From contig DASZZY010000050.1 of the NCBI GenBank assembly GCA_036260395.1, positions 1 to 10,478 of the forward strand: a stretch of DNA of 10,478 bases, written 5' to 3'. Positions 1-5,883 of the stretch are shown here, piece by piece. A model generated the notes under the pieces. It was not told the origin of the DNA. It saw nothing but the letters and a program-made list of their open reading frames with translations, and made no database searches. Both the position numbers and the translations under genes were made by a program. Origin of the DNA: DASZZY01 sp036260395 (GTDB taxonomy: Bacteria > Actinomycetota > UBA4738 > CALAEC01). Position 1 is the stretch's first letter. Every line of letters begins with the position of its first letter.

Positions 1-233
1 CCCCCCCCCACGCCCGCGGCCGCCAGCGCGGCCAGCCCCAAGCCGACGGGCTCGGTGACGCCCACCACCCGGGCCACCTCCTGCGGCATGGCGCCCTCGG
101 TCGGGACCTCGGTGGCCCGGATCCACGTGCCCAGGGCCCCCAGGACCGCCAGCGTGCCTCCGACCACGGTCAGGCGCGACGCCAGCCGGGGGGAGAACGT
201 GGCGGCGTCGGCGCCGGCGAGGGGAGCGCGCAC
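1..233 (-). CDS. Small membrane protein, N-terminal part (cut by window edge)
   Basis: The reverse strand is open from a GTG at 233 to the window edge, giving 77 residues with strongly GC-biased third positions. The reading begins MRAPLAGADAATF and contains a hydrophobic stretch at about residues 19-37 (core VVGGTLAVLGALGTW), then a polar loop (TEVPTEGAMPQEVARVVGVTE) and a second hydrophobic stretch starting near residue 66 that runs off the edge. This is the look of a small multi-pass membrane protein of the actinobacterial type with a Gly-x-Trp motif at the end of helix 1; I do not recognise the family. Upstream in-frame codons are arginine-rich and not protein-like, which favours the GTG at 233, although no clear Shine-Dalgarno precedes it. 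The gene is divergent from the MpaB-type gene, with about 140 bp between them. Confidence 0.6.
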   Translation of the reverse strand, partial: MRAPLAGADAATFSPRLASRLTVVGGTLAVLGALGTWIRATEVPTEGAMPQEVARVVGVTEPVGLGLAALAAAGVGG

Positions 234-363
234 AGGCGTCGCCCGACCGCGGGGGCGGTCACGCGTTCGTCGGCGGGCGACGCGTACTGCCACACGACCT
301 CCGGGCATGGGGGCGGGTCCCCGCAGAGTCTCATTCTTCCCGCGGGGAGGAAAGTCCTGCCTG

Positions 364-369
364 TACGCT
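364..369 (+). promoter_or_regulatory. Candidate -10 box (TACGCT) for the MpaB-type gene
   Basis: TACGCT matches the actinobacterial TANNNT -10 pattern and lies 8 nt before the GTG at 378, the spacing expected for a leaderless transcript. No good -35 is visible. A GGGGAGG at 344-350 would be too far from any in-frame start to be a useful ribosome binding site for one at 378. The remaining divergent gap (234-363) shows no other clear signal. Confidence 0.4.
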
Positions 370-377
370 TGGCCCCG

Positions 378-1157
378 GTGTCATCCCCAGCGTCACCCGT
401 GCCGGCGTCGATGATGGCGACGGTGCACCGGGAGCGGGTCCTGCTGGTCGGTGGCCAGCGAGCGCTCCTCATGCAGCTGGCCCATCCGCTGGTGGCCGCG
501 GGGGTCGCCGAGCACAGCGACTTCCCGGCCCGCGCCCTGGAGCGGCTCCGGCGGACGATCGACCTCACGCTGGCCATAGTGTTCGGGACCGAGGACGAGG
601 CCCGGGCGGCCACGGGAGCGATCCGGGCCGTCCACGACCGGGTCACCGGCGCCACCGCGGCCGGGGCCTACTCGGCCAACGACCCGCGGCTGCTGCTGTG
701 GGTGAACGCCACGCTGATCGACACGACGATGGCCGTCTACGAGCGCTTCGTCCGGCCGCTGCCGGCGGCGGCGTGGCGCCGCTACTACGAGGAAAGCCGG
801 GCGTCGGCGGAGCTCTTCGGGATCCCCGCCGAGGTCATCCCCGGGGACCTGAGAGCGTTCCGCGCTTACCTCGCCGGGATGCTGGCCGGCGCCGAGCTGT
901 GGGCCACCCCCGAGTCCCGCCGGCTGGCCCACGCCGTCCTCCGCCCCCCGCTCTCACTCCCGCTCCGGGTCCCCACCGCGGCGGTCCGCCAGCTGACGCT
1001 GGCGCTGCTCCCGCGCCGCGTCGCCGACGTGTTCGGCCTCCGGGCCGGCGTCCGGGCCCGGTTCGCGCTGGCGGCCGCCTCGGCGGCGTCACGGACCGCT
1101 CTGCCGCTCCTGCCGCCGGTGCTCCGGGAGTTCACCGCGGCCCGGGGCCGCCGGTGA
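378..1157 (+). CDS. MpaB/DUF2236 family oxygenase
   Basis: The protein of about 259 aa belongs to the DUF2236 (ER-bound oxygenase MpaB/latex-clearing-protein-like) family, alpha-helical proteins whose studied members bind b-type haem. Family signatures are the N-terminal block VHRERVLLVGGQRALLMQLA followed by HPLVAAGVAEHSDF (residues 16-49), then LTLAIVFGT (64-71), AYSANDPRLLLWVNATLID (97-115), YERFVRPL (121-128) and ELFGIP (145-150). The C-terminal third is a long Ala/Leu-rich region without a signal peptide. The substrate is unknown; many actinobacterial paralogues are uncharacterised. GTG 378 is chosen because a TANNNT box lies just upstream; TTG 369 or ATG 411/414 are alternatives and change only the non-conserved N-terminus. 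Residue 110 is Asn where I recall relatives having His (WVHATL), so haem ligation may differ. The next gene follows after 40 bp on the same strand, possibly co-transcribed but with its own promoter signal. Confidence 0.85.
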   Translation: MSSPASPVPASMMATVHRERVLLVGGQRALLMQLAHPLVAAGVAEHSDFPARALERLRRTIDLTLAIVFGTEDEARAATGAIRAVHDRVTGATAAGAYSANDPRLLLWVNATLIDTTMAVYERFVRPLPAAAWRRYYEESRASAELFGIPAEVIPGDLRAFRAYLAGMLAGAELWATPESRRLAHAVLRPPLSLPLRVPTAAVRQLTLALLPRRVADVFGLRAGVRARFALAAASAASRTALPLLPPVLREFTAARGRR

Positions 1158-1171
1158 CCCGGTCGCGGCGA

Positions 1172-1188
1172 GTCCCGGGGGCCGGGAC
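1172..1188. repeat. 7-bp inverted repeat before the acyl-CoA dehydrogenase gene
   Basis: GTCCCGG-GGG-CCGGGAC is a perfect 7-bp stem with a 3-nt loop, 14 bp after the MpaB stop codon and ending 9 bp before the dehydrogenase start. It overlaps the candidate -10 GACAAT. It could be a weak terminator (no T-tract follows) or an operator. In sequence this GC-rich a 7-bp stem can occur by chance. Confidence 0.4.
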
Positions 1189-1191
1189 AAT
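1186..1191 (+). promoter_or_regulatory. Candidate -10 box (GACAAT), leaderless start of the dehydrogenase
   Basis: GACAAT is one mismatch from TANNNT and close to TATAAT. It sits 6 nt before the GTG at 1198, which would place the first transcribed base at or next to the start codon. No Shine-Dalgarno lies before this GTG, in keeping with a leaderless mRNA. Confidence 0.35.
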
Positions 1192-1197
1192 GGCGCC

Positions 1198-2406
1198 GTG
1201 ATCGACTTCACGATCCCTCCGGACCTGGAGGAGGTGCGCTCGCGGGTGGCCGCGTTCGTCCGCGACGTGGTGCTGCCCCAGGAGGCCGCCGTCACCGAGG
1301 AGAACTTCGAGGAGGTCCTGACGCCGCTGCGCGAGGAGGCCCGCGCCGCCGGGCTGTGGACGCCGCACCTCCCGCGGGAGTGGGGGGGCCTGGGACTCGG
1401 CCCGCTCGGGATGGCCCTCGTCTCCCAGGAGTGCGGCGGGTCGTACCTGGCGTCGCTGGCCCTCAACGCCATGGCGCCGGACGAGGGGAACATGCACCTC
1501 CTCGTCCACGCCGGGACCGACGACCAGAAGGAGCGCTACCTGAGGCCTCTGGCCGACGGGCGGGTCCGCTCGTGCTTCGCGATGACGGAGCGCGCCGCCG
1601 GCTCGGACCCCACGATGCTCCGCACGCGGGCGGCCCCCGACGGCGACGGCTGGGTGATCGACGGCGAGAAGTGGTTCATCAGCGGGGCGGCCGGCGCGGC
1701 GTTCGCGATCGTCGTGGCGGTGACCGACCCCGATGCGGACAGCCGGTACGCGCGGCACTCGCTGTTCCTGGTCGATGCCGAGACCCCGGGCTGGAACGTC
1801 GTCCGGGAGATCCCCGTGATGGGGACCCACGGTCCCGGCGGCCACTGCGAGGTCCGCCTGGACGGCTGCCGGGTGCCGGCCGAGGCCATGCTGGGGGAGC
1901 GGGGGATGGGCCTGGCGCTGGCGCAGGCCCGCCTGGGCCCCGCCCGGCTGGCCCACGCGATGCGGTGGATCGGCGTGGCCCAGCGAGCCCTCGACCTGGC
2001 GGCGGGCCGGGCCCTGGAGCGCCAGGCGTTCGGCAAGCGCCTGGCGGAGCAGCAGGCCGTGCAGTGGATGCTCGCCGACTCCGGGATGCAGCTGTACGCC
2101 GCCCGGCTGATGGTGCTCCACGCCGCGTACAAGATCGAGCGGGGCCTCGACTTCCGCCAGGAGGTGGCCTTCGTCAAGGTCTTCGTGTCCGAGGCGCTGG
2201 GCGACATCGTCGACCGGGCGCTCCAGATCCACGGGTCGCTCGGCTACTCGGGCGACCTCCCCCTGGAGCGCTTCTACCGCGACGCCCGGGCGGCCCGGAT
2301 CTACGACGGCCCGTCGGAGGTCCACCGCATGGTGATCGCCCGCACCCTCCTCAAGGCGGCGGCCGAGACCGGGAGCACCCGGAGAGCGCTCGGGGACCTG
2401 GCCTGA
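1198..2406 (+). CDS. Acyl-CoA dehydrogenase family protein, ACAD10/11-like
   Basis: This 402-aa FAD flavoprotein has the normal ACAD length: helical N-domain, beta-domain with CFAMTERAAGSD (126-137) and GEKWFISGA (156-164), and C-terminal helical domain with QIHGSLGYSG (343-352) and ARIYDGPSEVH (366-376). The LGPARLAHAMRW block (246-257) and IYDGPSEVH ending are typical of the branch containing the dehydrogenase domains of ACAD10/ACAD11 and of Pseudomonas LvaC. Asp370 occupies the place of the catalytic Glu of medium-chain dehydrogenases (IYEGT). In the ACAD11/LvaC branch, the known chemistry is conversion of 4-phosphoacyl-CoA, with loss of phosphate, towards a normal beta-oxidation intermediate. 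A kinase of the matching family is encoded at 3417, which supports the same role here. The GTG start gives the expected N-terminus (MIDFTIPPDLEEVRSRVAAF); the upstream ATG at 1190 is out of frame. It ends 6 bp from the convergent YihY gene. Confidence 0.93.
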   Translation: MIDFTIPPDLEEVRSRVAAFVRDVVLPQEAAVTEENFEEVLTPLREEARAAGLWTPHLPREWGGLGLGPLGMALVSQECGGSYLASLALNAMAPDEGNMHLLVHAGTDDQKERYLRPLADGRVRSCFAMTERAAGSDPTMLRTRAAPDGDGWVIDGEKWFISGAAGAAFAIVVAVTDPDADSRYARHSLFLVDAETPGWNVVREIPVMGTHGPGGHCEVRLDGCRVPAEAMLGERGMGLALAQARLGPARLAHAMRWIGVAQRALDLAAGRALERQAFGKRLAEQQAVQWMLADSGMQLYAARLMVLHAAYKIERGLDFRQEVAFVKVFVSEALGDIVDRALQIHGSLGYSGDLPLERFYRDARAARIYDGPSEVHRMVIARTLLKAAAETGSTRRALGDLA

Positions 2407-2412
2407 GCCGCG

Positions 2413-3384
2413 TCACATCCCCTGGAGCACCTCGCCGTCCGCGGCGGCCTCCTCCCGGGCCCGGTCCTCCCTCCGCCGCCGTTCCTCGCGGCGGTGCCGC
2501 AGCGCCTCCGACGTGGGCCAGGCCTTTTCGATCTCGGCGTTGAGCTCGGCCCCGAGGAGGACCGCCACGGCGAGCACGTACAGCCACAGCAGGAACACCA
2601 CGGGCGCGGCCAGCGGCCCGAACACGCTGCCCTCCACGAACCGCGAAGCGTAGAAGCGCAGCGCCACGCCGCCCAGGATCCACGCGACCGCGGCCAGCGC
2701 CGCGCCCGGGAGGTCGCGGCGCCAGGGCGTCCGCCACGGGGTCGAGAAGTGGAAGAAGCTGGCCAGCAGCCCGATCCCGAGCAGCGCCACGATCGGCCAG
2801 TACAGGAACCGCCAGGCGGCGCCGAGGGCCTCGCCGATCCCGAGGGGCCGGGCCACGGCCTCCAGCAGCCCGGGCCCGGCGACGAGGACCGGCACGACGA
2901 CCACGATCGTCAGCATCCCGCCCACCGTGAGCGCCAGGGCCAGCAGGCGCCTCCGCCAGCCGCTGCGCAGCTCCTCGGCGTCGTAGGCGATGTTCACGGC
3001 CTCCATCGTCCGTCCCGTGGCCCGCGACGCCGACCACAGCGTAAGGACGATCCCCAGGGAGACGACCGCTGGCCGGGCCTCCCTCAGGATCGAGTCGAGC
3101 GCCGGGCGGAGGAGCTCGTCGCGCGTCCGTTCGGTGAGGAACGCGCCGCCCACGTCGAGGACCTGTTGCCGGATCCGTTCGGTGACGTGCGGCCCGAGGA
3201 GCTCCGCGACGTAGGCGATCCCGCCCAGCACCGCCAGGAGCGCGGGGGGGAACGACAGGAGGAGGAAGAAGGCCACCTCGCCGCCCAGGCCGAAGACCCG
3301 GTCCTCGATCGCGCCCCGGACGGTGCGGGCGGCGATGGTAGGGATCGCGCGCCAGCCGCGCGGAGGGGAGGGCTGGGCACCCAC
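2413..3384 (-). CDS. YihY/BrkB-type integral membrane protein
   Basis: The 323-aa protein belongs to the YihY/virulence factor BrkB family (formerly annotated ribonuclease BN), whose biochemical function remains unsettled; transport or envelope roles have been suggested. About six membrane segments can be seen at roughly residues 36-60, 104-119, 147-170, 192-211, 228-246 and 256-284. Family signatures are present: LLLSFPPALLAVL in helix 1, LWSASRATGRTMEAVNIAYD (116-135), and WLYVLAVAVLLGAELNAE (267-284). The tail (residues 290-318) is highly charged and rich in Arg and Glu, cytoplasmic and probably a short helix. The GTG at 3384 gives a sensible amphipathic N-terminus; a TAGGGT box lies 12 nt before it. 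The gene interrupts the otherwise forward-reading fatty-acid genes and shares its upstream region with the APH operon. Confidence 0.9.
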   Translation of the reverse strand: MGAQPSPPRGWRAIPTIAARTVRGAIEDRVFGLGGEVAFFLLLSFPPALLAVLGGIAYVAELLGPHVTERIRQQVLDVGGAFLTERTRDELLRPALDSILREARPAVVSLGIVLTLWSASRATGRTMEAVNIAYDAEELRSGWRRRLLALALTVGGMLTIVVVVPVLVAGPGLLEAVARPLGIGEALGAAWRFLYWPIVALLGIGLLASFFHFSTPWRTPWRRDLPGAALAAVAWILGGVALRFYASRFVEGSVFGPLAAPVVFLLWLYVLAVAVLLGAELNAEIEKAWPTSEALRHRREERRRREDRAREEAAADGEVLQGM

Positions 3385-3395
3385 GTCCGTTCCCT

Positions 3396-3402
3396 TACCC
3401 TA
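3396..3402. promoter_or_regulatory. Symmetrical TACCCTA box, candidate divergent promoter
   Basis: Read forward, TACCCT (3396-3401) is a TANNNT -10 box 15 nt before the ATG at 3417, with a weak -35 candidate TGGGCA at 3374-3379 (16-bp spacing). Read in reverse, TAGGGT (3402-3397) is a -10 box 12 nt before the GTG at 3384. One TANNNTA element can therefore serve both YihY and the APH operon, with very short leaders on both sides. Confidence 0.45.
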
Positions 3403-3416
3403 CGGGGGATCGCAGG

Positions 3417-4478
3417 ATGACCGAGGCTGTCACGCCGCCGCACGAGGACGCCTCCCGGCCGCTCGTCGATCCCGAGGCCCTCGGCCTGTACCTCGACGAC
3501 AAGCTGCCCGGCGACGGGCCGTTCGAGGTGGAGCGCCTCCGGGCCGGACACTCGAACGAGACCTTCTTCGTGCGCCGGTCGGGGCGCGAGTGGGTGCTCC
3601 GGCGCCCGCCACGGGGGGCGTTCCTGCCCACCGCGCACGACGTCCTGCGGGAGCACCGGGTGCTCTCGGCGCTGGGAGAGACCGGCGTGCGGGCCCCGCG
3701 AGCGATCCACGCCTGCCCCGATCCGGCCATCATCGGTGCGCCCTTCTACGTCATGGAGAAGGTCGACGGCGTCGTCGTCCGCGACCGCCTCCCCGCGTTC
3801 CTCGACGAGCCGGACCGCCGCCGGGTGGGCGAGGAGCTCGTGGACGCGCTCGCCGAGCTGCACGCCGTCGACTGGCGGGCCGCGGGGCTGGAGGGCTGGG
3901 GCAGGCCGACCGGCTACCTGGAGCGCCAGCTCCGGCGGTGGAGCGGCCAGCTGGAGCTCGCCACGCGGTTCACCCGGCCGCTGCCCGACCTGGAGAGGAC
4001 CGCGGCGTGGCTCTCCGAGCGGCTGCCGGCGTCCGGCCCCGCCACGATCGTCCACGGCGACTACAAGCTCGACAACGTCGTGCTCGCGCCCGGCGCGCCG
4101 GCCCGCGTGGTGGCGATCCTCGACTGGGAGATGTCGACGATCGGCGACCCCCTGGCCGACCTGGGCTACCTGCTGTCGTTCTGGCGGGAGCCCGGCGATC
4201 TCCGCGACACGGTGCTCTCCGCGGAGATCGAGCTCACGCGCCAGCCGGGGTTCCTCACCCCCGCCGAGCTCCTCGAGCGCTACCGCGAACGCTCCGGCCG
4301 CGACCCGGGGGACGTCAGGTGGTACGTCGTCCTGGCGATCTGGAAGCTGGCGATCCTCCTCGAGGGCTCGTACGCGCGCCACCTGGCCGGCGTGACCGAC
4401 GACCCGTTCTTCGGAGAGCTGGAGCGCGGCGTCCCGGCGCTGGCCCGGCGGGCCCTGGCGGTGGCCGGCGTTGCCTGA
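3417..4478 (+). CDS. APH-family phosphotransferase, ACAD10/11 kinase-domain-like
   Basis: This 353-aa cytosolic protein is a phosphotransferase of the aminoglycoside phosphotransferase (APH) fold in the subfamily matching the kinase domain of ACAD10/ACAD11 and bacterial LvaA. The nucleotide loop region reads RAGHSNETFFV (42-52), followed by WVLRRPPRG (59-67) in the beta-3 position. The hinge is PFYVMEKVDG (109-118), the catalytic loop IVHGDYKLDNVVL (211-223) with Asp215, and the metal-binding motif ILDWEMSTIGDPLADL (234-249) with Asp236. Members of this subfamily phosphorylate the 4-hydroxyl of 4-hydroxyacyl-CoA rather than antibiotics, so this is not read as a resistance gene. It is the first gene of a tight operon: its last 8 bases overlap the HAD gene. 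GGGGGA at 3404-3409 is a passable ribosome binding site. Confidence 0.9.
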   Translation: MTEAVTPPHEDASRPLVDPEALGLYLDDKLPGDGPFEVERLRAGHSNETFFVRRSGREWVLRRPPRGAFLPTAHDVLREHRVLSALGETGVRAPRAIHACPDPAIIGAPFYVMEKVDGVVVRDRLPAFLDEPDRRRVGEELVDALAELHAVDWRAAGLEGWGRPTGYLERQLRRWSGQLELATRFTRPLPDLERTAAWLSERLPASGPATIVHGDYKLDNVVLAPGAPARVVAILDWEMSTIGDPLADLGYLLSFWREPGDLRDTVLSAEIELTRQPGFLTPAELLERYRERSGRDPGDVRWYVVLAIWKLAILLEGSYARHLAGVTDDPFFGELERGVPALARRALAVAGVA

Positions 4479-5163
4479 GCGCTACCGCGGCCTGGTCATC
4501 GACTTCGGGGGCGTCCTGACGACCTCGATCGCCGAGGCCTTCCGGGCCTTCTGCGAGCGCGAGGGGATCGAGCACGACCGCCTGAAGGCCATCCTCCGGT
4601 CGTCGTACGCGGTGGGGACCGATCCCGACGCCATGGTGGCCATGCTCGAGACGGGGCGTCTGGAGCGGACGGAGTTCGAGCAGCGGCTGGCGGCCGTGCT
4701 CTCCGAGGGGCTCGCGTCGCCGCTCGACCACACGGATCTCCTGGCCCGGATGCTCGGCGGGATCCGCTTCGATGTCCCGATGGTCGAGGCGGTCCACGCG
4801 GCGCGCGGGGCCGGCGTCCGCACCGCGATGCTGTCGAACTCCTGGGGGGTGGAGGGCTACCCGCGGCCGCTCCTCGACGTGCTCTTCGATCACGTGGTGA
4901 TCTCGGGGGAGGTCGGCATGCGCAAGCCCGATGAGGGGGTGTTCAAGCTGACGGCCCGGCGGCTCGGCCTGCCGCCGGGCGACTGCGCGTTCGTCGACGA
5001 CGTCCGCGGCAACGTCGAGGCCGCCGAGGCCGTGGGCATGCGTGGGGTCCTCCACGAGGACGCCCGCCGGACGATCCCGCAGCTGGAGGCGCTGCTCGGC
5101 ATCCGTCTCGACCGCTCCGATCCCGGGCTCGTTGATACGATGCCGGATGAGGCGTTGCGATGA
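4471..5163 (+). CDS. HAD-family hydrolase (subfamily IA-like), ACAD10 HAD-domain-like
   Basis: The 230-aa protein is a haloacid dehalogenase-superfamily hydrolase with an alpha-helical cap inserted at about residues 18-100. Motif I is VIDFGGVLT with nucleophile Asp11, motif II is AMLSNSWG (119-126), motif III Lys152 in GMRKPDEGVF, and motif IV is FVDDVRGN (174-181). The second motif I aspartate, usually the general acid/base, is Gly13; the same DxGG form occurs in the HAD domain of ACAD10 and in related proteins. A phosphatase or phosphate-binding role is probable but the substrate is unknown. The start is a TTG overlapping the end of the kinase gene by 8 bases, and the stop overlaps the rhodanese start as ATGA, so the three proteins are translationally coupled. 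Together with the neighbouring APH and ACAD genes it completes the domain set of animal ACAD10. Confidence 0.9.
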   Translation: MPERYRGLVIDFGGVLTTSIAEAFRAFCEREGIEHDRLKAILRSSYAVGTDPDAMVAMLETGRLERTEFEQRLAAVLSEGLASPLDHTDLLARMLGGIRFDVPMVEAVHAARGAGVRTAMLSNSWGVEGYPRPLLDVLFDHVVISGEVGMRKPDEGVFKLTARRLGLPPGDCAFVDDVRGNVEAAEAVGMRGVLHEDARRTIPQLEALLGIRLDRSDPGLVDTMPDEALR

Positions 5164-5492
5164 GCGATCTCACCGATCCCCGAGAGATCTACGAGCGGCG
5201 CGACGAGGTGCAGCTCCTCGACGTGCGCGAGCCGTACGAGTGGGAGGCCGGCCGCATCGAGGGGGCGGTGCACATCCCGCTCGGGGACGTGATGGCCGGG
5301 CGCACGGAGGGCCTGGACGCGTCCCGCCCGGTGATCGTCTACTGCCGAACGGCGAACCGCAGCGAGGTCGCCGGGCTGCTCCTCCAGGCGAAGGGGTTCG
5401 ACGCCCGCGTGATGGCCGGCGGCTCCGAGGCCTGGGTCCAGCAGGGGCTGCCGTTTACCGCGCCGGACGGGAGCCCCGGGCGGCTGGCCTGA
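5160..5492 (+). CDS. Single-domain rhodanese-like sulfurtransferase
   Basis: The 110-aa protein is one rhodanese domain of the GlpE/PspE size class, cytosolic, with no signal peptide. The fold begins LLDVREPYEWEAGRIEGAVH (19-38) and carries the active loop CRTANRS (62-68) with Cys62 as the persulfide-forming residue, then the closing GGSEAWVQQGLPF. Such proteins move sulfane sulfur from a donor (thiosulfate, a glutathione or mycothiol persulfide, or a protein persulfide) to a thiophilic acceptor. Its ATG overlaps the HAD stop codon (ATGA), so it is co-translated with the kinase/HAD pair; no sulfur-related gene is nearby, and the reason for this pairing is not evident. It ends 7 bp before the convergent anti-sigma gene. 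Confidence 0.93.
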   Translation: MSDLTDPREIYERRDEVQLLDVREPYEWEAGRIEGAVHIPLGDVMAGRTEGLDASRPVIVYCRTANRSEVAGLLLQAKGFDARVMAGGSEAWVQQGLPFTAPDGSPGRLA

Positions 5493-5506
5493 GGGCCGGT
5501 CAGGCC
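5486..5506. terminator. Inverted repeat spanning two convergent stop codons
   Basis: GGCCTGA (5486-5492) and TCAGGCC (5500-5506) form a perfect 7-bp stem around the 7-nt loop GGGCCGG. Each arm contains the TGA stop codon of one convergent gene. The symmetry could provide a bidirectional stem-loop terminator, although no T-run follows on either side. It arises partly because both proteins end in Ala-stop (GCC TGA). Confidence 0.4.
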
Positions 5507-5868
5507 GTGATGCGCTTGACCAGTCGGACCTCCGTCCCGGGCCGCTGAGCGGTCCCCGGACGGAGCACCACGTCGTCGGTCGTCGCGCCGATCAGGTGGA
5601 GGCCCCAGCCCCGCTGCTTGGCCTCCGCCGGCTCCTCGAACGTGCCCTCGTCGCGGACGGAGACGATGATCCGGTCGCGAGACCGCTTCCACTCGACCTC
5701 GAGGCGCGGGCTTCGGCTGTGGAGGACCGCGTTCGTGGCGGCCTCCGACACCGCCACGAGGAGGTCGTCGCGGGCGTTGGGGCCGAGGCCCGCCCGCTCG
5801 GCGATCTCCTGGGTCCTCCGCCGGATCTCGGGGACGGCGCCGGGCTCGGAGGCGAAGCTAGCTTTCAT
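5500..5868 (-). CDS. RsbW/SpoIIAB-like anti-sigma factor or ATP-binding regulator
   Basis: The 122-aa protein is a lone HATPase_c (GHKL) domain of the anti-sigma regulatory type. The N-box is DLLVAVSEAATNAVLHS (35-51) with Glu42 and Asn46, the G1 box is VRDEGTF (71-77) with Asp73 and Gly75, and the G2 region is RGWGLHLI (86-93). It closes with the usual EVRLVKR strand. Proteins of this kind bind ATP and either sequester an alternative sigma factor or act as Ser kinases on an anti-sigma antagonist. Neither a sigma factor nor an STAS antagonist gene lies in the window, so the partner is elsewhere. The ATG at 5868 fits the family N-terminus (MKASFASEPGAVPEIRR); longer in-frame readings enter the yyaL gene and are not protein-like. 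No Shine-Dalgarno is visible. Confidence 0.87.
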   Translation of the reverse strand: MKASFASEPGAVPEIRRRTQEIAERAGLGPNARDDLLVAVSEAATNAVLHSRSPRLEVEWKRSRDRIIVSVRDEGTFEEPAEAKQRGWGLHLIGATTDDVVLRPGTAQRPGTEVRLVKRITA

Positions 5869-5883
5869 GGGCGCGTCTGGTTC

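Noticed and set aside
1..9. Run of nine C at the window edge, a possible phase-variable tract
   Set aside because: It sits at the very edge, reads as Gly codons in the partial gene, and such runs are common in DNA of this composition.
170..655. 161-codon reverse frame covering the left divergent region
   Set aside because: Its sequence is Arg/Ser/Pro-rich without motifs and overlaps the MpaB gene; the frame starting at 233 gives a proper membrane-protein profile instead.
1132..2325. 397-codon reverse frame opposite the acyl-CoA dehydrogenase
   Set aside because: Low-complexity shadow without recognisable domains, fully covered by a well-supported gene.
3084..4382. 432-codon reverse frame opposite the kinase and across the YihY start
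   Set aside because: Arg/Pro/Gly/Glu-rich shadow; YihY in another frame and the APH gene on the other strand have clear family motifs.
3417..4478. Aminoglycoside resistance kinase
   Set aside because: The APH fold is shared, but the GHSNETF, HGDYKLDN and DWEMSTIGDPLADLG wording and the ACAD/HAD neighbours match the 4-hydroxyacyl-CoA kinase branch.
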